Source of the DNA: Pararge aegeria
Lineage: Eukaryota; Arthropoda; Insecta; Lepidoptera; Nymphalidae
NCBI RefSeq assembly: GCF_905163445.1
Contig: NC_053208.1
Location: forward strand, 26,873,986 to 26,937,985
Direction of reading: 5' to 3'
DNA length: 64,000 nucleotides
Shown: piece by piece, positions 34,477 to 46,639 of the stretch
Layout of the letters: every line of letters starts with the position of its first letter
Position numbering within the stretch: the stretch's first letter is position 1
Position numbers and translations under genes: made by a program
Notes under the pieces: model-generated
What the model saw: the letters and a program-made list of their open reading frames with translations, nothing else
Databases searched by the model: none
Told to the model about the DNA's origin: nothing

Positions 34477-34639
34477 ATGGAGTACCCGCACGCGCCGCCC
34501 GCCGCGCCGCCCGCCGCGCCGCTCGCGCCGCTCGGCCCGCCGCCGCTGCCGTCGTTGCCGCAGCTGCAGCACGGCCACGTGCAGGACGACGAGCGCTGGA
34601 GCCAGTACCACATCTGGAGGCAGCACGTCTTCGTCAACG
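34477..34639 (+). CDS. Pdp1: Pdp1 first coding exon (long isoform): N-terminal activation region
   Basis: ATG at 34477 (MEYPHAPPAAPP) is the first in-frame ATG after the stop at 34309. The exon gives 54 residues plus one base to the donor AACG|GTCAGT at 34640. It starts with a Pro/Ala-rich stretch (residues 6-28) and ends in the conserved block RWSQYHIWRQHVFVN just before the junction Gly. I recognise that block from insect Pdp1 N-termini. Phase 1 matches the acceptor at 56082. A CACGTG lies inside the coding sequence (34576-34581). The intron downstream is 21.4 kb. Minus-strand frames across this exon are GC-driven shadows. Confidence 0.85.
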
Positions 34640-34666
34640 GTCAGTGCTCCGCTGGCGCCGGCCAGC

Positions 34667-34696
34667 CCGCACTTTCTCCGCCCGGAGAAAGTGCGG
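34667..34696. repeat. Perfect 14-bp hairpin just after the splice donor
   Basis: CCGCACTTTCTCCG (34667-34680) is inverted exactly at 34683-34696 with a 2-nt centre. It starts 27 nt into the intron, so it would form in the pre-mRNA close to the 5' splice site. Confidence 0.85.
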
Positions 34697-35039
34697 CCGG
34701 ACCCCGCGCGCGGACCCACTTTTTTACTGCCCCCACGAAACTTCTTTGTTCCTGCGCGGCCGCGGCCGTCCGTGCGATCCGATTGTGTTCCTTATGCTAC
34801 TGCCTTCCGCGTACGCCACTCCCGGGGTAACGTTTTTTATATTTATTGAGAGAGCAGAGGTGAAACCTAATCATTTTTAAAAGTTCTTCGCAAAATATGC
34901 AAGTTAGTTATCTTATTAATTCTTACACAGCTTTCTGACGGAGTCGTGTAGTTGTTCGTAACACCTTCTCCGGCAAGTGGCTCGTGCGCGGGACTTGTTG
35001 AGTAAAAAGTGCTGTGTTAATGACCAAAATATAAAATAA

Positions 35040-35710
35040 CTAGCTGTTGCCCATGACTTCGTCCGCGATGAAATTATGATATGCCTGAAATTAAAAGTAA
35101 TCCCGGTATCGCCTACGCCTATCTCCAGCAGAACCTCAAAATCACTTCCATGATTTATAAGTTATCAGGTTAAATTTAGGCAGACGTACGTACTCTCAGT
35201 TTATACTATTTTGTCTGTTTTATAACAGCGAGGTTTTAAAAAATACTGTTAAAAAAGTAGAAGTATGTAAAAAAAGGTTTAGGTAGTGTGGTTAAAACTC
35301 ACGGGTGATTTAAATTCAGAAAAAAAGCTACTGGCAAATTTCTTTGAATTGAACAAATTCCCTCGCTTTTCCCTCAACTACTGGGCTGGTTTCCGCATTC
35401 TAAACTTCTTATCTGTTCTAAATGCAACCCTTACTTATTAGACCATTCATTTATAATAGTCTAATTTTGGTGTCTCTCACCTCAAAAACAGCACATTCAT
35501 ACAAATCTCCTACCCCTATTTCACCCCTTAGGGGGTAATTTCTCAAAATCGTTTCTTAGCTGACACCTACGTCCTAGAAGGAACCTACCTTTCTTTACAG
35601 TTTAACCTTTAAAGTTTGTAGGCTTTATAGTTCATGACATTGTGATCAATCAATGATCCAGTCAGTCAGTCAGTACTTGGCTCTTCGCTTTTATATATAT
35701 ATAAAGTAGA
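35040..35710 (+). repeat. Worn interspersed repeats
   Basis: Begins 'actagctgttgcccatgacttcgtccgcg' (same head as 20789 and 21951) with 'gcctacgcctatctccag'. Further on, 'tacccctatttcaccccttagggggtaatttctcaaaatcg', 'gtttgtaggctttatag' and 'cagtcagtcagtcagtacttggc' belong to another common lepidopteran repeat ending near 35710. Coding capacity absent. Confidence 0.55.
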
Positions 35711-37685
35711 TTTCATTAAAAATTATTCATAGTAATAACAATCATAAAAGGGTATAATTGATGAGTGCACTCGTATTATTGGCGCTTTGCTTGTGTCGGC
35801 GAGAAGTAATAATCAACACCAAAATCTACAATCTTCAGCTTTGAAACAACAATTTATATCAGAAAACGTTTAAATTCTGCAAAATTAAGATATGTTTTGG
35901 ATATAGTAAAATAAGCCTATTCGCCCACTCTCTCTCGCTACTCGCCTGTTTGGCTGTTTGGCTGTTCGGCTGCTCGGCAGCGCCTCGAGTGCAGCCAATC
36001 CAGTCAAGCGGCTTAGCGCCGCCGGCTCGGGGCAGGCCTCGACGGCGGCCACGAAGGCGATTATTGCGGAAGCCACACTCCGCTCTAGACAAACCGCCCT
36101 AGGGTTGCCGTTATTTTTCAGTAGATTTCGGAATGTTCGTCAATAATTTACTTTTATATGCTATGTCATCTCCAAAGCTCCTTTCTCATTTAAAAAGTAT
36201 TATTGCTCAGTTTTCATGTCTCGAGCGCCATAATATGACTTCATTGATATGTGCAATGTATTTGTATGTGAAGTGCCAATAACAATACTGACTAAAATTA
36301 AGCTTTGTACTTTCAAATTGGTCCATGTTATCTCACGAGTATATAAACATTTTGTTTAGCATAACGTATAGTTTTTCGTCACTTTCCGGAAACCTTTCGA
36401 CGCCTCTGGTTCAGATCGATGGGCATCTCACGTATCGCACCCCTATTCGTATTATTAGCCACGTCCCAACAGACAGTTTTATAATTCCCGTCGAAAGGTT
36501 ATTAATGGCAAGTTCAGTATGCTGAATACCACAAATAAATCCATACATGTGTTAACTAACAATATTTTGATGATTTGTATTAAAACATAGACAGTTAAAG
36601 TAAGCAACCCTGATTACTGTATCACCCAAATTGCTGACCCACATCGTTTTAGAATTGTGTGTTGCGAATATAAAATGCCTACTGATAAAGTAGATATTTA
36701 ACAAAATCATAATTCAATCAATATAATTGAACTACTGGTACTCGACTGACTGGTGGCAACTGGACGAAGCGCCGAGTTGTCTTTGTGGTTACAACTGCAA
36801 ACAAATAAATGTTTATGTTGTGGTAGTTGCCTACATTCATCTATCCATAAATTATAAATCCGAAGAGTGTTTTGAACACGCTAAGCTCTGAACTTCCAGT
36901 CCAATTTCAAATCAATTTATTATTTTATATTGAGAAGGGTTTCACATTACATTACAGACGGGCGGAAGAGTACTGTGGGACTCCTTTAATCTTGAAATAA
37001 TGGGTTTGGTGGAACCTACACTGCGAGCCTTGATGTACTGTGCGACCCAGTGTTGTTGTAATGCGCAGGCACGAGTTCAGACGTTGGGCCAACCTTGGTG
37101 AGCTCCCAAGGGGCGGTTTACGCACTGCATTACTACGGATTCAAAAATCAAAGCAAAGCGCGCTAATACACCGCTCGTAACATCTTTGTCGGTTCTCATC
37201 GCAGAGTATGAGCACAAACACACATCGCGGTCAGTCTCGTGGCTTTTCACACTCGCAGCCCGCGAGAACATACAAGGTCCTATCAATAACTTGTTGTTTC
37301 CAGCAACTCCGTCAAAGTTTTTCTAAATAATTCTTCAGGTCCTCCCATGTGCTTTCGAAACATGCAATCTATCTCGAAGTCAAATGTTAGAAAAAGTGTA
37401 GGTCGTTAGGTAAATGGTTACAGTCAAACGTATTTATGATATTCCAAGTGTAGTTTGTTAGTAAATTAAACTAGACCATACAGAGGCAAACAAAAAAAGT
37501 AAAAATGACCAAAAGTTTTAATTTAGAAAAAACACACGCCACTCATCCGTAAAACTGTAAGCTTTGATGTCAAGAAATAACTCAGTGGATGATAAAATGT
37601 ATTTAGGTGCACCCACTGTTACATTGGTTAGTGTCACTTACTTGTGTTAATAATCGTTTAAGCATGCCAAACCAAATTGGAATAA
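35710..37685. other. Intron-like DNA, no gene seen
   Basis: A GC-rich patch at 35925-36100 holds overlapping frames on both strands without a recognisable product. Otherwise AT-rich and featureless. Confidence 0.4.
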
Positions 37686-37689
37686 CGTG

Positions 37690-37765
37690 GTGCCCTCACC
37701 CTCACCCTCATTCCTCTACGAGAGAGGAAGCCCGTGCCCAGCAGCAGGGACTCTAAATCATCCCT
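37690..37765 (+). repeat. Short repeat tail ('aggaagcccgtgcccagcagcaggga')
   Basis: 'cattcctctacgagagaggaagcccgtgcccagcagcagggac' resembles the common lepidopteran 'ggcctttgcccagcagtgggac' repeat end. Similar words are near 21773 and 49388. Confidence 0.5.
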
Positions 37766-37769
37766 CATT

Positions 37770-38110
37770 AATGAAGTGGCGGCCATCGGCTTAACATCGA
37801 CCCCTTCGAACAGTAGGTAAACAGGTGAAATGATGTTTTTAATGAATATGTTGGTATTTCTGTAGTCTGCTTCTCTTTCTTCTGTCCTTGGCCAATTGAT
37901 TGCCCATAAAAAGAAATTAAAAGCCAATTACTTATTTTGGCGAAATCACTTCCACCGCCAAATGTGAACCAGTTTCGAAGATTTAATTTTGACCTGCAGA
38001 TTTGCCTACTTCAAATCCTATTTAAATATCCTTTGACCTGATGAAGATTGTCGGAGATAGAGGATTGAACTCCTCAACGGAACACAATATACGAAATGTG
38101 ACTTATGCAA
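37770..38110. other. Intron-like DNA, no gene seen
   Basis: No supported feature. Confidence 0.4.
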
Positions 38111-38114
38111 TATA

Positions 38115-38175
38115 ATTAATATATATATATATATATATATATTATTATTTTAAATATATAATAATATATATTTTA
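38115..38175. repeat. (AT)n microsatellite
   Basis: A run of TA repeats from about 38120 to 38141, followed by mixed AT repeats up to 38175. Confidence 0.9.
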
Positions 38176-38179
38176 TTAG

Positions 38180-39900
38180 AAAGTATACTGACGCCAACCA
38201 TTAGTTGAACATTGAAAATGGAATTCCTTTGTAATTATATTTCATCCAGTTAGCGCCAGTATTTTAAAACTAAAGGAAAGTAAATAGAGATCGTTAATAA
38301 TCACATTTGCAATTCGTTTCTTGTTACAAAAAGCTTTACTCATACGTTTCAGTCGAAAGAAGCCGAAGGAGTACCAACAATGCGAGTACTAATAAAAAAT
38401 GGGAGATTTTTTTAGTTCGAACGCGCTAATCTGCGGATCCGCTAGTCAGATTTGAAAAAGATTTTTCCATTCCACCGTCCAATCCCTGAGAAAGGTCATC
38501 AGTTATTTTAAAAAGCAAGCGTAAGCCCCGAACAAAGCAAACAATGGGAGGGCGGATGACACGACGCATTGGGTCGGGATATGTTATGTACAGTAGCAGA
38601 TGTAAGTTTGTAAGCGGCTATGGCAGTATATAAACCAACATTAACTAATTTTGATCACGGAAAGTATGCGCAACATAATGTATACATCGGAGGGTCTGTA
38701 AACTGAACGGAACTTCTTTTTCTTATTGAAACTAAATTACTCTATTTTGAGCAAGTGTCCTCCTGGGTGCTTGTTTGGCGCAACAAAACAAGCAACTCGA
38801 CTGCCGTGGTGTCCACGTCGGACGACATGCGGGCAGCTCACGGATACTTAGCATTAATAGGCAATTTATATTTTTCGGTTTCTCAAACGTGAATCAACTA
38901 GGCGTTCAACTTATTCACACTTTGCTGATGTTATAGATGCGGTAGTGTGTCTATTTGTTTGTTTGTTACCTATATTCGACTGAACCACTGCACCGATCTA
39001 AACGACATGCGACATAGAGATATCGTGCATGGAAAATTAAGGATTAGCGGAACTACTCATTCTATTGTGTCAGCAGTGTTGCTGCGCATCTGTTTGTATG
39101 AAGTTGATGCAATCGGGTTATATAGTAAGGTCCTAGATGCCTTTAGTACTTATCAAGATAAATCAATTAAGCCCCAATTCTAATGGCTATCTTGTCATAG
39201 TCAGTCGTTAGTTGTTTTTTCGTATGCGAATTGTGCACTAGTTTTTTCTTTATCTTGATTTTGAATCTCACGTTGGGTCGCATGCGTGCCTGGAGCCTGT
39301 AATGATAACAAAAATTAATACTTTGTTGCATTAACAAAGAAAATAGAGAAAAAAAACAAACAACTAGTTGATTTCAATTAGTGTTACGAAGGTGGCCTTA
39401 TCGCTTACGGTGATGGGGTATTGCAGACCGCCATGCGTTGAGTTAGATATAAATTAAATTTGCGGCGCACAAGTGCGTACTTACAATACACTTAGCTCTT
39501 AGTTATTCCACAATATGTAGATAACTAATGCTTTTTTAGTATTGCGTAATGTGTTCGGCTCCGAACTGAATCATTATATATTTATTTACTCCTCTCCGGT
39601 ACGAGTTGTTACATATGTTACATTCTTGTACCGCTGTGCAAGTACGCGTACGCGTCTCGTACACGTTTGAGTTCTTATACTATGGTGTTATTTATATATT
39701 AGTGCCACCGATACTTACAGATCAAGGGGCATGTCCTCCGACGAACACTGACTGACATGGCATAGGCATCATGCGTTGTTCCTTCTGTTTCTCTGTTCTA
39801 CTCTATTAAGTGCTTACTAACACTACCTATTCCAAATACAGCATAAAATAACTTGTCAATTTAGTTGGAACGCCACCCAAGATTAGTTGTCCGAGTCGCT
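38180..39900. other. Intron-like DNA, no gene seen
   Basis: AT-rich. 'tacgcgtacgcgtctcgtacacg' near 39643 is a small CpG-rich symmetric word. No exon supported. Confidence 0.4.
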
Positions 39901-39964
39901 CGAGTCAACTTATTTTGATCAATTCGAGCGTGGCGTACTTTCACTCTGAATATTTGGGAAAAAG

Positions 39965-40095
39965 TAGCGACCTTTTGGCGACTTTCTCTCCCGCCCCCGC
40001 GCCCCGTGCCCGCGCCCCGACCCCGCGTCCCCGCGAGCACATGCTTTCTTCCGCGTCCGCCTGCACACAGCACAGACCACTTTTACTTTCAACTC
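39965..40095. promoter_or_regulatory. C-rich/CpG island, possible regulatory element
   Basis: Strong strand asymmetry: very C-rich on plus (tctcccgcccccgcgccccg). It ends with GACCACTTTTACTT (40075-40088), which recurs inverted at 47270-47283. GC-box-like words suggest a promoter or enhancer. No ATG with a phase-compatible donor was found on the plus strand. Confidence 0.3.
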
Positions 40096-40394
40096 CACAA
40101 TGCTCTTTTCGACTGGTAGTTATTAGTGACTCTACGGATGTCGGATTTTTGCCCCTCACCTTTTTGCTCGTCGGCTTCGATCTTTTTACTTGAAATTTGG
40201 TTACTAAGGTTTGTAAGAAATGCCAGTAGGTATCTGTCTACATTGTATGGAGAAAGTCGCAGTAAACGACTCTCCATATAGACAATTCCACTGCTGAGTT
40301 ATCTTACGCTTAAGGCTTTCAATCGGCTCTGCGTCAAAAGGACAGTTCTTTCAATGAATGAAATAATACATCATAACATGTATTTGCTCTTTTC

Positions 40395-40690
40395 TTTGAG
40401 TCGTCAAACACACCATCCTATATATTAATACGTGACGCAAAAACTTTGTACCCTATTATAGTTATCATCGTAACCACATTTGACACATACATGCATATAT
40501 ACTCTTTTTGATATTTTCTTGGATTATAATTGGTTTGAAAAAAAGCAAATTGACAGTGTAGCCATGACGAAATCTGTGACTAAAGAAGTCTAGTCGTTGT
40601 CAATAGAACCTTAATAATGTACAAACTTATAACTTTAAATAATTATGATCGAACTTCGACCAGTGGGCGACCACGAGTATTCATAATAAT
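40395..40690 (+). repeat. Interspersed repeat family A, partial copy
   Basis: 'tatattaatacgtgacgcaaaaactttgtaccc', 'acatgcatatatactc', 'caatagaaccttaataatgt' and 'cgaacttcgaccagtgggcgaccac' match the copy at 5310-5660 in order. The GC-rich 5' part of that copy is absent. Confidence 0.65.
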
Positions 40691-40699
40691 GAAAAACTT

Positions 40700-41305
40700 T
40701 TGTCCCTCGATGTTTACCTGAGATCAATTTTATACAGAATTAACTGCGCAAAGTTATTATAAAAATTGTAACATAAGATGTATTTTAAAAAAAGCTGTCA
40801 TATTTTAAAGGAAAGATATACCCATTTCTTTTACTATTAAAGTTGTTTTAGAAATCAGCAATCTCAACTCTTCATATCAAACATGTTAGGTGTTTTTGGA
40901 GTGGTCGAATAACTATTTAAACGCTTCTGTAATGCTATCCCTTCTAAATACATAACGGTGTCGTTGAGTATCGGTGCGGTCAAATAGAGTATTAAAAACT
41001 CAAATCAAAAATATTTAATATTACATATTATTATTAATCACATCACACTGGAAGTAATTTATCTATTACCTCGATAATTCTGTGACCTAAACATTGATAT
41101 GCTATTTTTAACAAGTAAATTAGTTGTACAATGCCACAGATACCGATAAAGGGTCAGGTCACTTTAAATAAAATACAAGCAGATAATTCTTAGTTCAAGA
41201 AGAATTATACTGACTTCCGGAAACTACAGCATCTACGAACTAAAGGCGTTTCACTACTGGGAAGGCTGGGACTCAAACATTTCTCGCACTAACTACTCCA
41301 GTTAT
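40700..41305. other. Intron-like DNA, no gene seen
   Basis: AT-rich with no recognised feature. Confidence 0.4.
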
Positions 41306-41314
41306 CTTGCTGGA

Positions 41315-41465
41315 ATATAATTCAAATTCAAATTCAAAATTTCTTTATTCATGTAGGCCTATCACAGGCACTTATAAAGCGTTCATACATATTTGTTTAC
41401 ATAATTGTAAGGGGATGGTGATAACTTCGTTCGCCAACTTAAATCTAAAGCTACGAATTACTAAG
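41315..41465 (-). mobile_element. LINE 3' UTR remnant (minus orientation)
   Basis: 'attcaaattcaaaatttctttattcatgtaggcctatcac' followed by 'ggtgataacttcgttcgccaacttaaa.ctaaagctacga' is a recurrent lepidopteran LINE 3'-end pattern seen from its tail. No coding part remains. Confidence 0.55.
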
Positions 41466-41616
41466 CGATGTGCTTATAATACAATATCTGATGTTAACAG
41501 TCAATACATAAAAGTGTCGCTGGAAACGACTCCTAATCAAATAAGAAAACATATATAAAAATCCAATTAGAAAGCTAAATAGTCTCAGAAAGCTGGGAAA
41601 TTGGTATAGTACCAAT

Positions 41617-41658
41617 GTTCATTTCTTTTGTTACAAGTATGTAACAAAAGAAATGAAC
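41617..41658. repeat. Perfect 19-bp hairpin with 4-nt loop
   Basis: GTTCATTTCTTTTGTTACA (41617-41635) is exactly inverted at 41640-41658 around AGTA. It is isolated, with no matching repeat seen elsewhere in the window. Confidence 0.9.
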
Positions 41659-41659
41659 T

Positions 41660-44210
41660 AAAAGTAATTTCCACTCAAGGCAACAGCAAAAGTTCTGGGG
41701 CATCCCGCACGTGGTTGCTGGCCGAGCCCTCCCCATCAGTGACGCGCGCTCGGAGGTTTGGACCTTGAAATACTCACCACACCCTTCTTGGGGTCAATTC
41801 AGAAAGTTGGTGGAAACGTTAAAATTACGAGTGAGCTTGGAATAAACGTCCTTAAAACAAAAATAAGATGGTATTTGCTCTACTTGTTAAGCCGAATTTA
41901 CACTATACTTACGTTTCACGTTGTCGCTGTGACGTCAGAATCGGCAGGCACATGTCGTGTGTTACGACGTGATGACGTTGGTGAAACATTACAGCTGCAC
42001 AGGCTCCAGCGAATGCAGTCATTGAAACACTAACCTGGTCTAGAGATTTGAACAACCGACCGAGAGTGTTATTGATGCTTTCTTTACTTTTAATTAGTAG
42101 CAATAACTTATTTTTTCCAATATACTTTTAGGCATTGATTTTCAAACGTAACTTTTTGAATGTCTTTTGCTGAGACGGCAGAACTTCCATACAACATTCC
42201 AATTCCAATTCTCCATTTTGAATGGTACCTATTTGTTTTTTTAGGCATGTAGACTAATAAATGAAAATTCGGAAATTCATAGGTGATAGCAAGAATATAA
42301 CTGAACAATTAAAGGCTTTGGTAAACAATGAGGGAAATTAGGGATAAAAATATATGTAAAGTTTTATAGAATTACATTTTGTTACAAATTTTAAACGAAT
42401 CCGTTTTGCGAACAGTTTCAATAATACGTATGAACATTTAGATTCAATATTAGGTGTAAGTGAGTGCTTCGGACAAGTGTTGATACGAACTAACATCTAG
42501 TAGATACAATTCACTAGCTGTATGCCATCAAGGTACGTTAAAACATATAAAATGCTATTATATGTATTTCAAACGATTCATGTTTAATGAATGGAAAAAA
42601 ACAATATCACTACATATTTATAGGTACATATTAATTTACGAGTGTTGTAATAGTGATAGTAATCACTGATAATAGATTCCCTCACTTCCCTCACGGCTAA
42701 GCAATGTAAACAGCTACTACTAAATGTTGTTTAAGTTAAAAATCAACCTTAAAGGTACCCACGTCGCACCGTTGCCTTCGCGTTTAGTGAAGCATTAGCA
42801 TAAAGGGCTCAATGGGTGTAAGGTCACCGAGAAGGCTGTTGCAGCCAGTTTTGTGAATACGATTAAATGAAAATTACATCCGGAAATCAGGTCTCCTCAT
42901 ACCACTCATGTGCTAAGAAGTGTTCAGTTTTGTGACAACAGTGTCGTTTGAAATCAATCCAGTTCAGAACAACATAATATGAAGTGTCAATTATTGTGAC
43001 CTTTTATTAATTACCGGCGACTGCTCGCGACAGCACAGACCTTCTCATTTCATATAATATATAAATAATCGCGTTGAGGCTTTTGCCTGTCTCAGGAAGG
43101 AAGCGGACTGTGGGCAGAGAGACACTTTACCATTCATGATATACATGCGTTCATTCTTCGGGATGTTCTAATACAATTTTTAGTAATTTGCAAAACATAA
43201 TTGTCAGTAGAACTTCATAAAACTTGGACGTACATATAATCTTTAAAAAAAATCTTTTTTTGTAAAATATTCGTTAGTAATTTTGTAAAATCCTTTTTCG
43301 TTGTGATTTAAGTACCTACCAATATAATACAACATATATCTTAGTAGAAATACCATCCAATGCACCTATCACCCCGTATTTGAAATGTGAATGAATGAAC
43401 CTATATTTGACCGCTTTTGGTAACACTAACTACGTAGACTTTCATACAACCTTCCAAACCCTATTGAAAAAAGGAGGGTTTACCGGAGGAGGTTGTGTTG
43501 TGGCTATTGACCCCGGAACGGTTCGAGATTCCACGGGTGAGAATGCGCAGTAACAATCGGTTAGAGTAGTCGTATCTTTAAATTTGCAAGAGTACAAAAC
43601 AATTGTTTCTTTGCTATTTAGATCTATTGCAGTAGTTGAATATCATATTACCTATCTGAAACGGTTTAATTTCAACAGCAGATCCGCTAAGTTACGCATA
43701 AAAGGTATTTATTTAGTATTGTATTAGCACATTATTCAAAGTCGAAAAGGAGACATTACCACTAACGAGGGTATATTTCGAGGCCTTAGGCTTAGTCGAC
43801 GGCCTCACACACAAGTTTGGAATCACACTTTCTCCGGAGCTACTACACGTAGCAGGAAAATATTGGGTATCATCAAATCTTTATAACTCTTCAAAGCTGC
43901 GCGCGAGTCGCAATTAATATTTACTCATTCGTTTAAAATGTCAGTACAGTGCATATCTACATAATTAAAATAAATGTACAAAAAGTTGGTCAGGCTGTAC
44001 GTTAGTTACCGTTTATATTAATGAGCAAAGGGGCAATATTTTCATTTTTCTAATGAATTGCCAAACAACGTCATGAACGATGCGACGAAGGCTATAAGGT
44101 TCTTAATTAACTTACTAACTTTAACAATTACCTACTTTATCACTAGGACTTAGTGGTAGCTTTGCTTGCTTTAAATTAAAATATTTTCTAAAAAGTATCG
44201 GAAGATCAGG
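41660..44210. other. Intron-like DNA with isolated motifs
   Basis: Holds a CACGTG at 41708-41713 and a CRE palindrome TGACGTCA at 41930-41937. A B-box-like GGTTCGAGATTCC lies near 43519 and may be a worn SINE. No exon supported. Confidence 0.4.
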
Positions 44211-44214
44211 GTGT

Positions 44215-44515
44215 AGTAGAACGTTCGGTCGCCGCGTGAATCCGCGGCTCTCCGCCAGTGTCCTACTCGTCTAACAGCCGTTCGCGTGACGCTGGACCGC
44301 GCGCGTCGCCACACGTGACTTTACAAATTACAATGAGCGTTGTAGTAATTTTCCGCGACTCGGTACTCGAGGCGGCACGAGGCGTCGGGCCGCACTGCTC
44401 GCCTCGCCTGCTCGCAGCTGTGTAGCTGTCTGAGGCACACAGCCGAAAAGTGATTTAGTGCAATCCGGCACGACGCCGATGGGGGTGTTGCTTTCACACA
44501 GTACCCTTGCATGTT
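44215..44515. promoter_or_regulatory. CpG-rich island with E-box
   Basis: GC- and CpG-rich (e.g. gaccgcgcgcgtcgccacacgtgac), with a CACGTG at 44312-44317. It resembles the 18 kb island in composition. No phase-compatible coding exon was found, so a non-coding first exon or enhancer is possible. Confidence 0.3.
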
Positions 44516-44529
44516 AGCGCGTTTCCGTT

Positions 44530-45095
44530 GCCATATTCCATGAGCTGCGATGAAATCATCGAAAAAAAAAACTATACGGTGTCCAGAGGATAAAGATAGC
44601 TATATATTTCTTAAGAAAGAAAGGATGAAGAGAATCGTGTCTCTCTGGTCGGTTCATGTTTTGAGAAAAATATCTCACTGGCCTCACCTTAAGTCAGAGG
44701 CCAAATATTTGCAGGCACATTTTTTTAACTGATATTACTTATCATCAGATTATATACACAGCGACCGAGAAAACCTCACATTATGGAATCTCACTTAAAA
44801 TGATTAGCAGATACAATCTTGAAATACTCGAACTGATGAATTTAGGCCAGCGAATTGTTCGCCGTGTACGTTTAATGAGAGGTTTCATTATATTGACATC
44901 TACGATCGAGATGTCCGTTGATTTACCTTGTCGATGTTCTGTCCCGGCCCGGCGCGCTCTTAATCTTAAAGCTCATTAATTATAGCTTATATATCCGCTC
45001 TTTCAACGGATGAAATCTTAACTGAAAAGTTCTTTTGTATGTTTTAGCGTATTCATCTCAGAAACTACTTATCGGATTTTAATGAATATTCTTGC
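44530..45095. other. Intron-like DNA, no gene seen
   Basis: No supported feature. Confidence 0.4.
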
Positions 45096-45099
45096 GTTG

Positions 45100-45250
45100 C
45101 GTTATATTAAAACAAGATGTATTTTTGGAGGGTTTCGCAGCGGGAGAAACGGATCCATATAAGGGTCACTCTTTGTCGTCGGTCGGTCGGTCCGTACGTT
45201 AAAAGCTCGAAATTGAAAATTTTGTCGGTTTTATTTTGCTTGGTCTAATT
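45100..45250 (+). repeat. Worn repeat ('gagggtttcgcag..ataagggtcactctttgtcgtc')
   Basis: The words and the following 'ggtcggtcggtccgtacgtt' resemble a frequent lepidopteran repeat of the form 'gagggttccgtac..cttataggatcactttgttgtc' plus a tandem tetranucleotide. It is short and diverged. Confidence 0.45.
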
Positions 45251-45935
45251 GAATGCAAATAAAAAAGTATTGTTCTTATTTTCAATACAGAAAGTCCAAG
45301 AAAGGCGAACTAAATTTAAATTTAGATACTACATGAGTTTAGTAACTATAATATAAGAAAATATAGGTGTTTTGGTTGGTATGTTTATTACATAAAAACA
45401 TTCATACAAATATACAAAACTTCAAATCTTTTCTACAGATTAACAAAAATTCTAAAACTATTAAACCTATTTCTCCTACATCTTTAGCGAGCAACATGTT
45501 TGTCAGTAATAATAAGATTTCAGCCTAAAATTCACTAAGTTGGTATCAAAATATTTAAATTCCTACCATACTATTGATCTTTAGTAGCCCCAAAAAGCTG
45601 CTACCTATCTCTTATAATTGAGCCAAAATTACGCATCGACTTCGAAGATTGTATTTATAAAATTCAACGGTGATTTTCAACCGTCATTATGAGGCATAGA
45701 ATGTCCTCGCAAAATTCTAAATTCTATTCAAGATAACCTTATGTAAATAAACTTTGTTCCTCGTAGAATGTTATTTGGACGCTTAGGAAGATAGGTTGTG
45801 GGTGCCTAGTTTACGTCTATAAAGTGATGCGGCTCAGGCCTTAATATTATCTAACGTTTTGTTACGACAGCTAGTCTCCTAAAAAGTGAGGACTTCATTA
45901 GTGCGTTCCAAAACAGTTTTTTTAACCCTCAAGTC
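45250..45935. other. Intron-like DNA, no gene seen
   Basis: AT-rich. Nothing recognised. Confidence 0.4.
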
Positions 45936-45992
45936 AATTCAGTCTCTCTGAGCCACACAGAGATAACATCTGCCGAGGAGTAGTATATTGAA

Positions 45993-46032
45993 ATGGCGTG
46001 CGGCGCACTCGCACTGACAGAGCTCGGCTCTG
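45993..46032 (+). CDS. Pdp1: Candidate alternative first coding exon of Pdp1 (13 codons)
   Basis: ATG at 45993 has a strong context (AAATGG). It opens MACGALALTELGS plus one G, followed by the donor TCTG|GTGAGA at 46033. Phase 1 and the final G fit the exon at 56082, giving a 234-residue protein. An insect-type initiator TCAGTC at 45939-45944 lies 50 nt upstream. A CpG-rich stretch with a CRE palindrome (46124-46131) follows about 90 bp downstream of the donor. No homology evidence. A phase match has a one-in-three chance by itself. Confidence 0.33.
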
Positions 46033-46039
46033 GTGAGAG

Positions 46040-46160
46040 TAAAAGTAACATCCGCGGTTGGTTCCGCCTCCCCGCGCCCCGCAGTGCGCAGCGCCAGCCC
46101 GCCTTCCGACTTTTACTTTCCGGTGACGTCACGAGGCGCGACGCTATGCGATCGCGCTGC
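46040..46160. promoter_or_regulatory. CpG-rich element with full CRE
   Basis: GC-rich, with ACTTTTACTTTC at 46109-46120 directly before GGTGACGTCAC (CRE core 46124-46131). CRE sites bind CREB/ATF-type bZIP proteins. Position next to a candidate first exon suggests a promoter or intronic enhancer. Confidence 0.35.
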
Positions 46161-46639
46161 TGCAGTGTGTGTTCTCTGGTACATTTTAGTTTACTTAGTT
46201 AATCAAAACATTGTTGAGGCTGTTGATAGCACTGGTGTCTTCTTATATAGATTATAATATTTGTAAATGCGAAAGTATGTCTGTTTATTAGGTAACCTAG
46301 GTTCGGCAAACACGAGACTGATCATAATAATGTTTGGCACAGACATGGCACTAAACGTATTTCTGGAAACGGTTAAAAAACACTTTTCGATGTTTAAAAC
46401 ACCTGGGTAAAGTTCCTGCGAGAGTTCATAAAATAACCTTTGCTATCTACGCAGGCGCAGATTTTTTTATTAATGAAGGTTTTTTATTAACTTAATCGTT
46501 AGGCTTTTTATAACTCTTACAATGCCTATCCTTAAATTTCTTATAACTCGTACTGGAGATTTTCTTCATTTGATATGATCTGCATACCCTGTGCATTATG
46601 CATACCCTCTATGCACGCCGCTGCTATCGGTTATGACGA

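Noticed and set aside
34201..34719. Long minus-strand frames (172 and 124 codons) opposite the 34.5-kb exon
   Set aside because: They run across a GC-rich plus-strand coding exon, are low-complexity Arg/Gly/Ala, and have no motif. They are shadows of Pdp1 coding and GC content.
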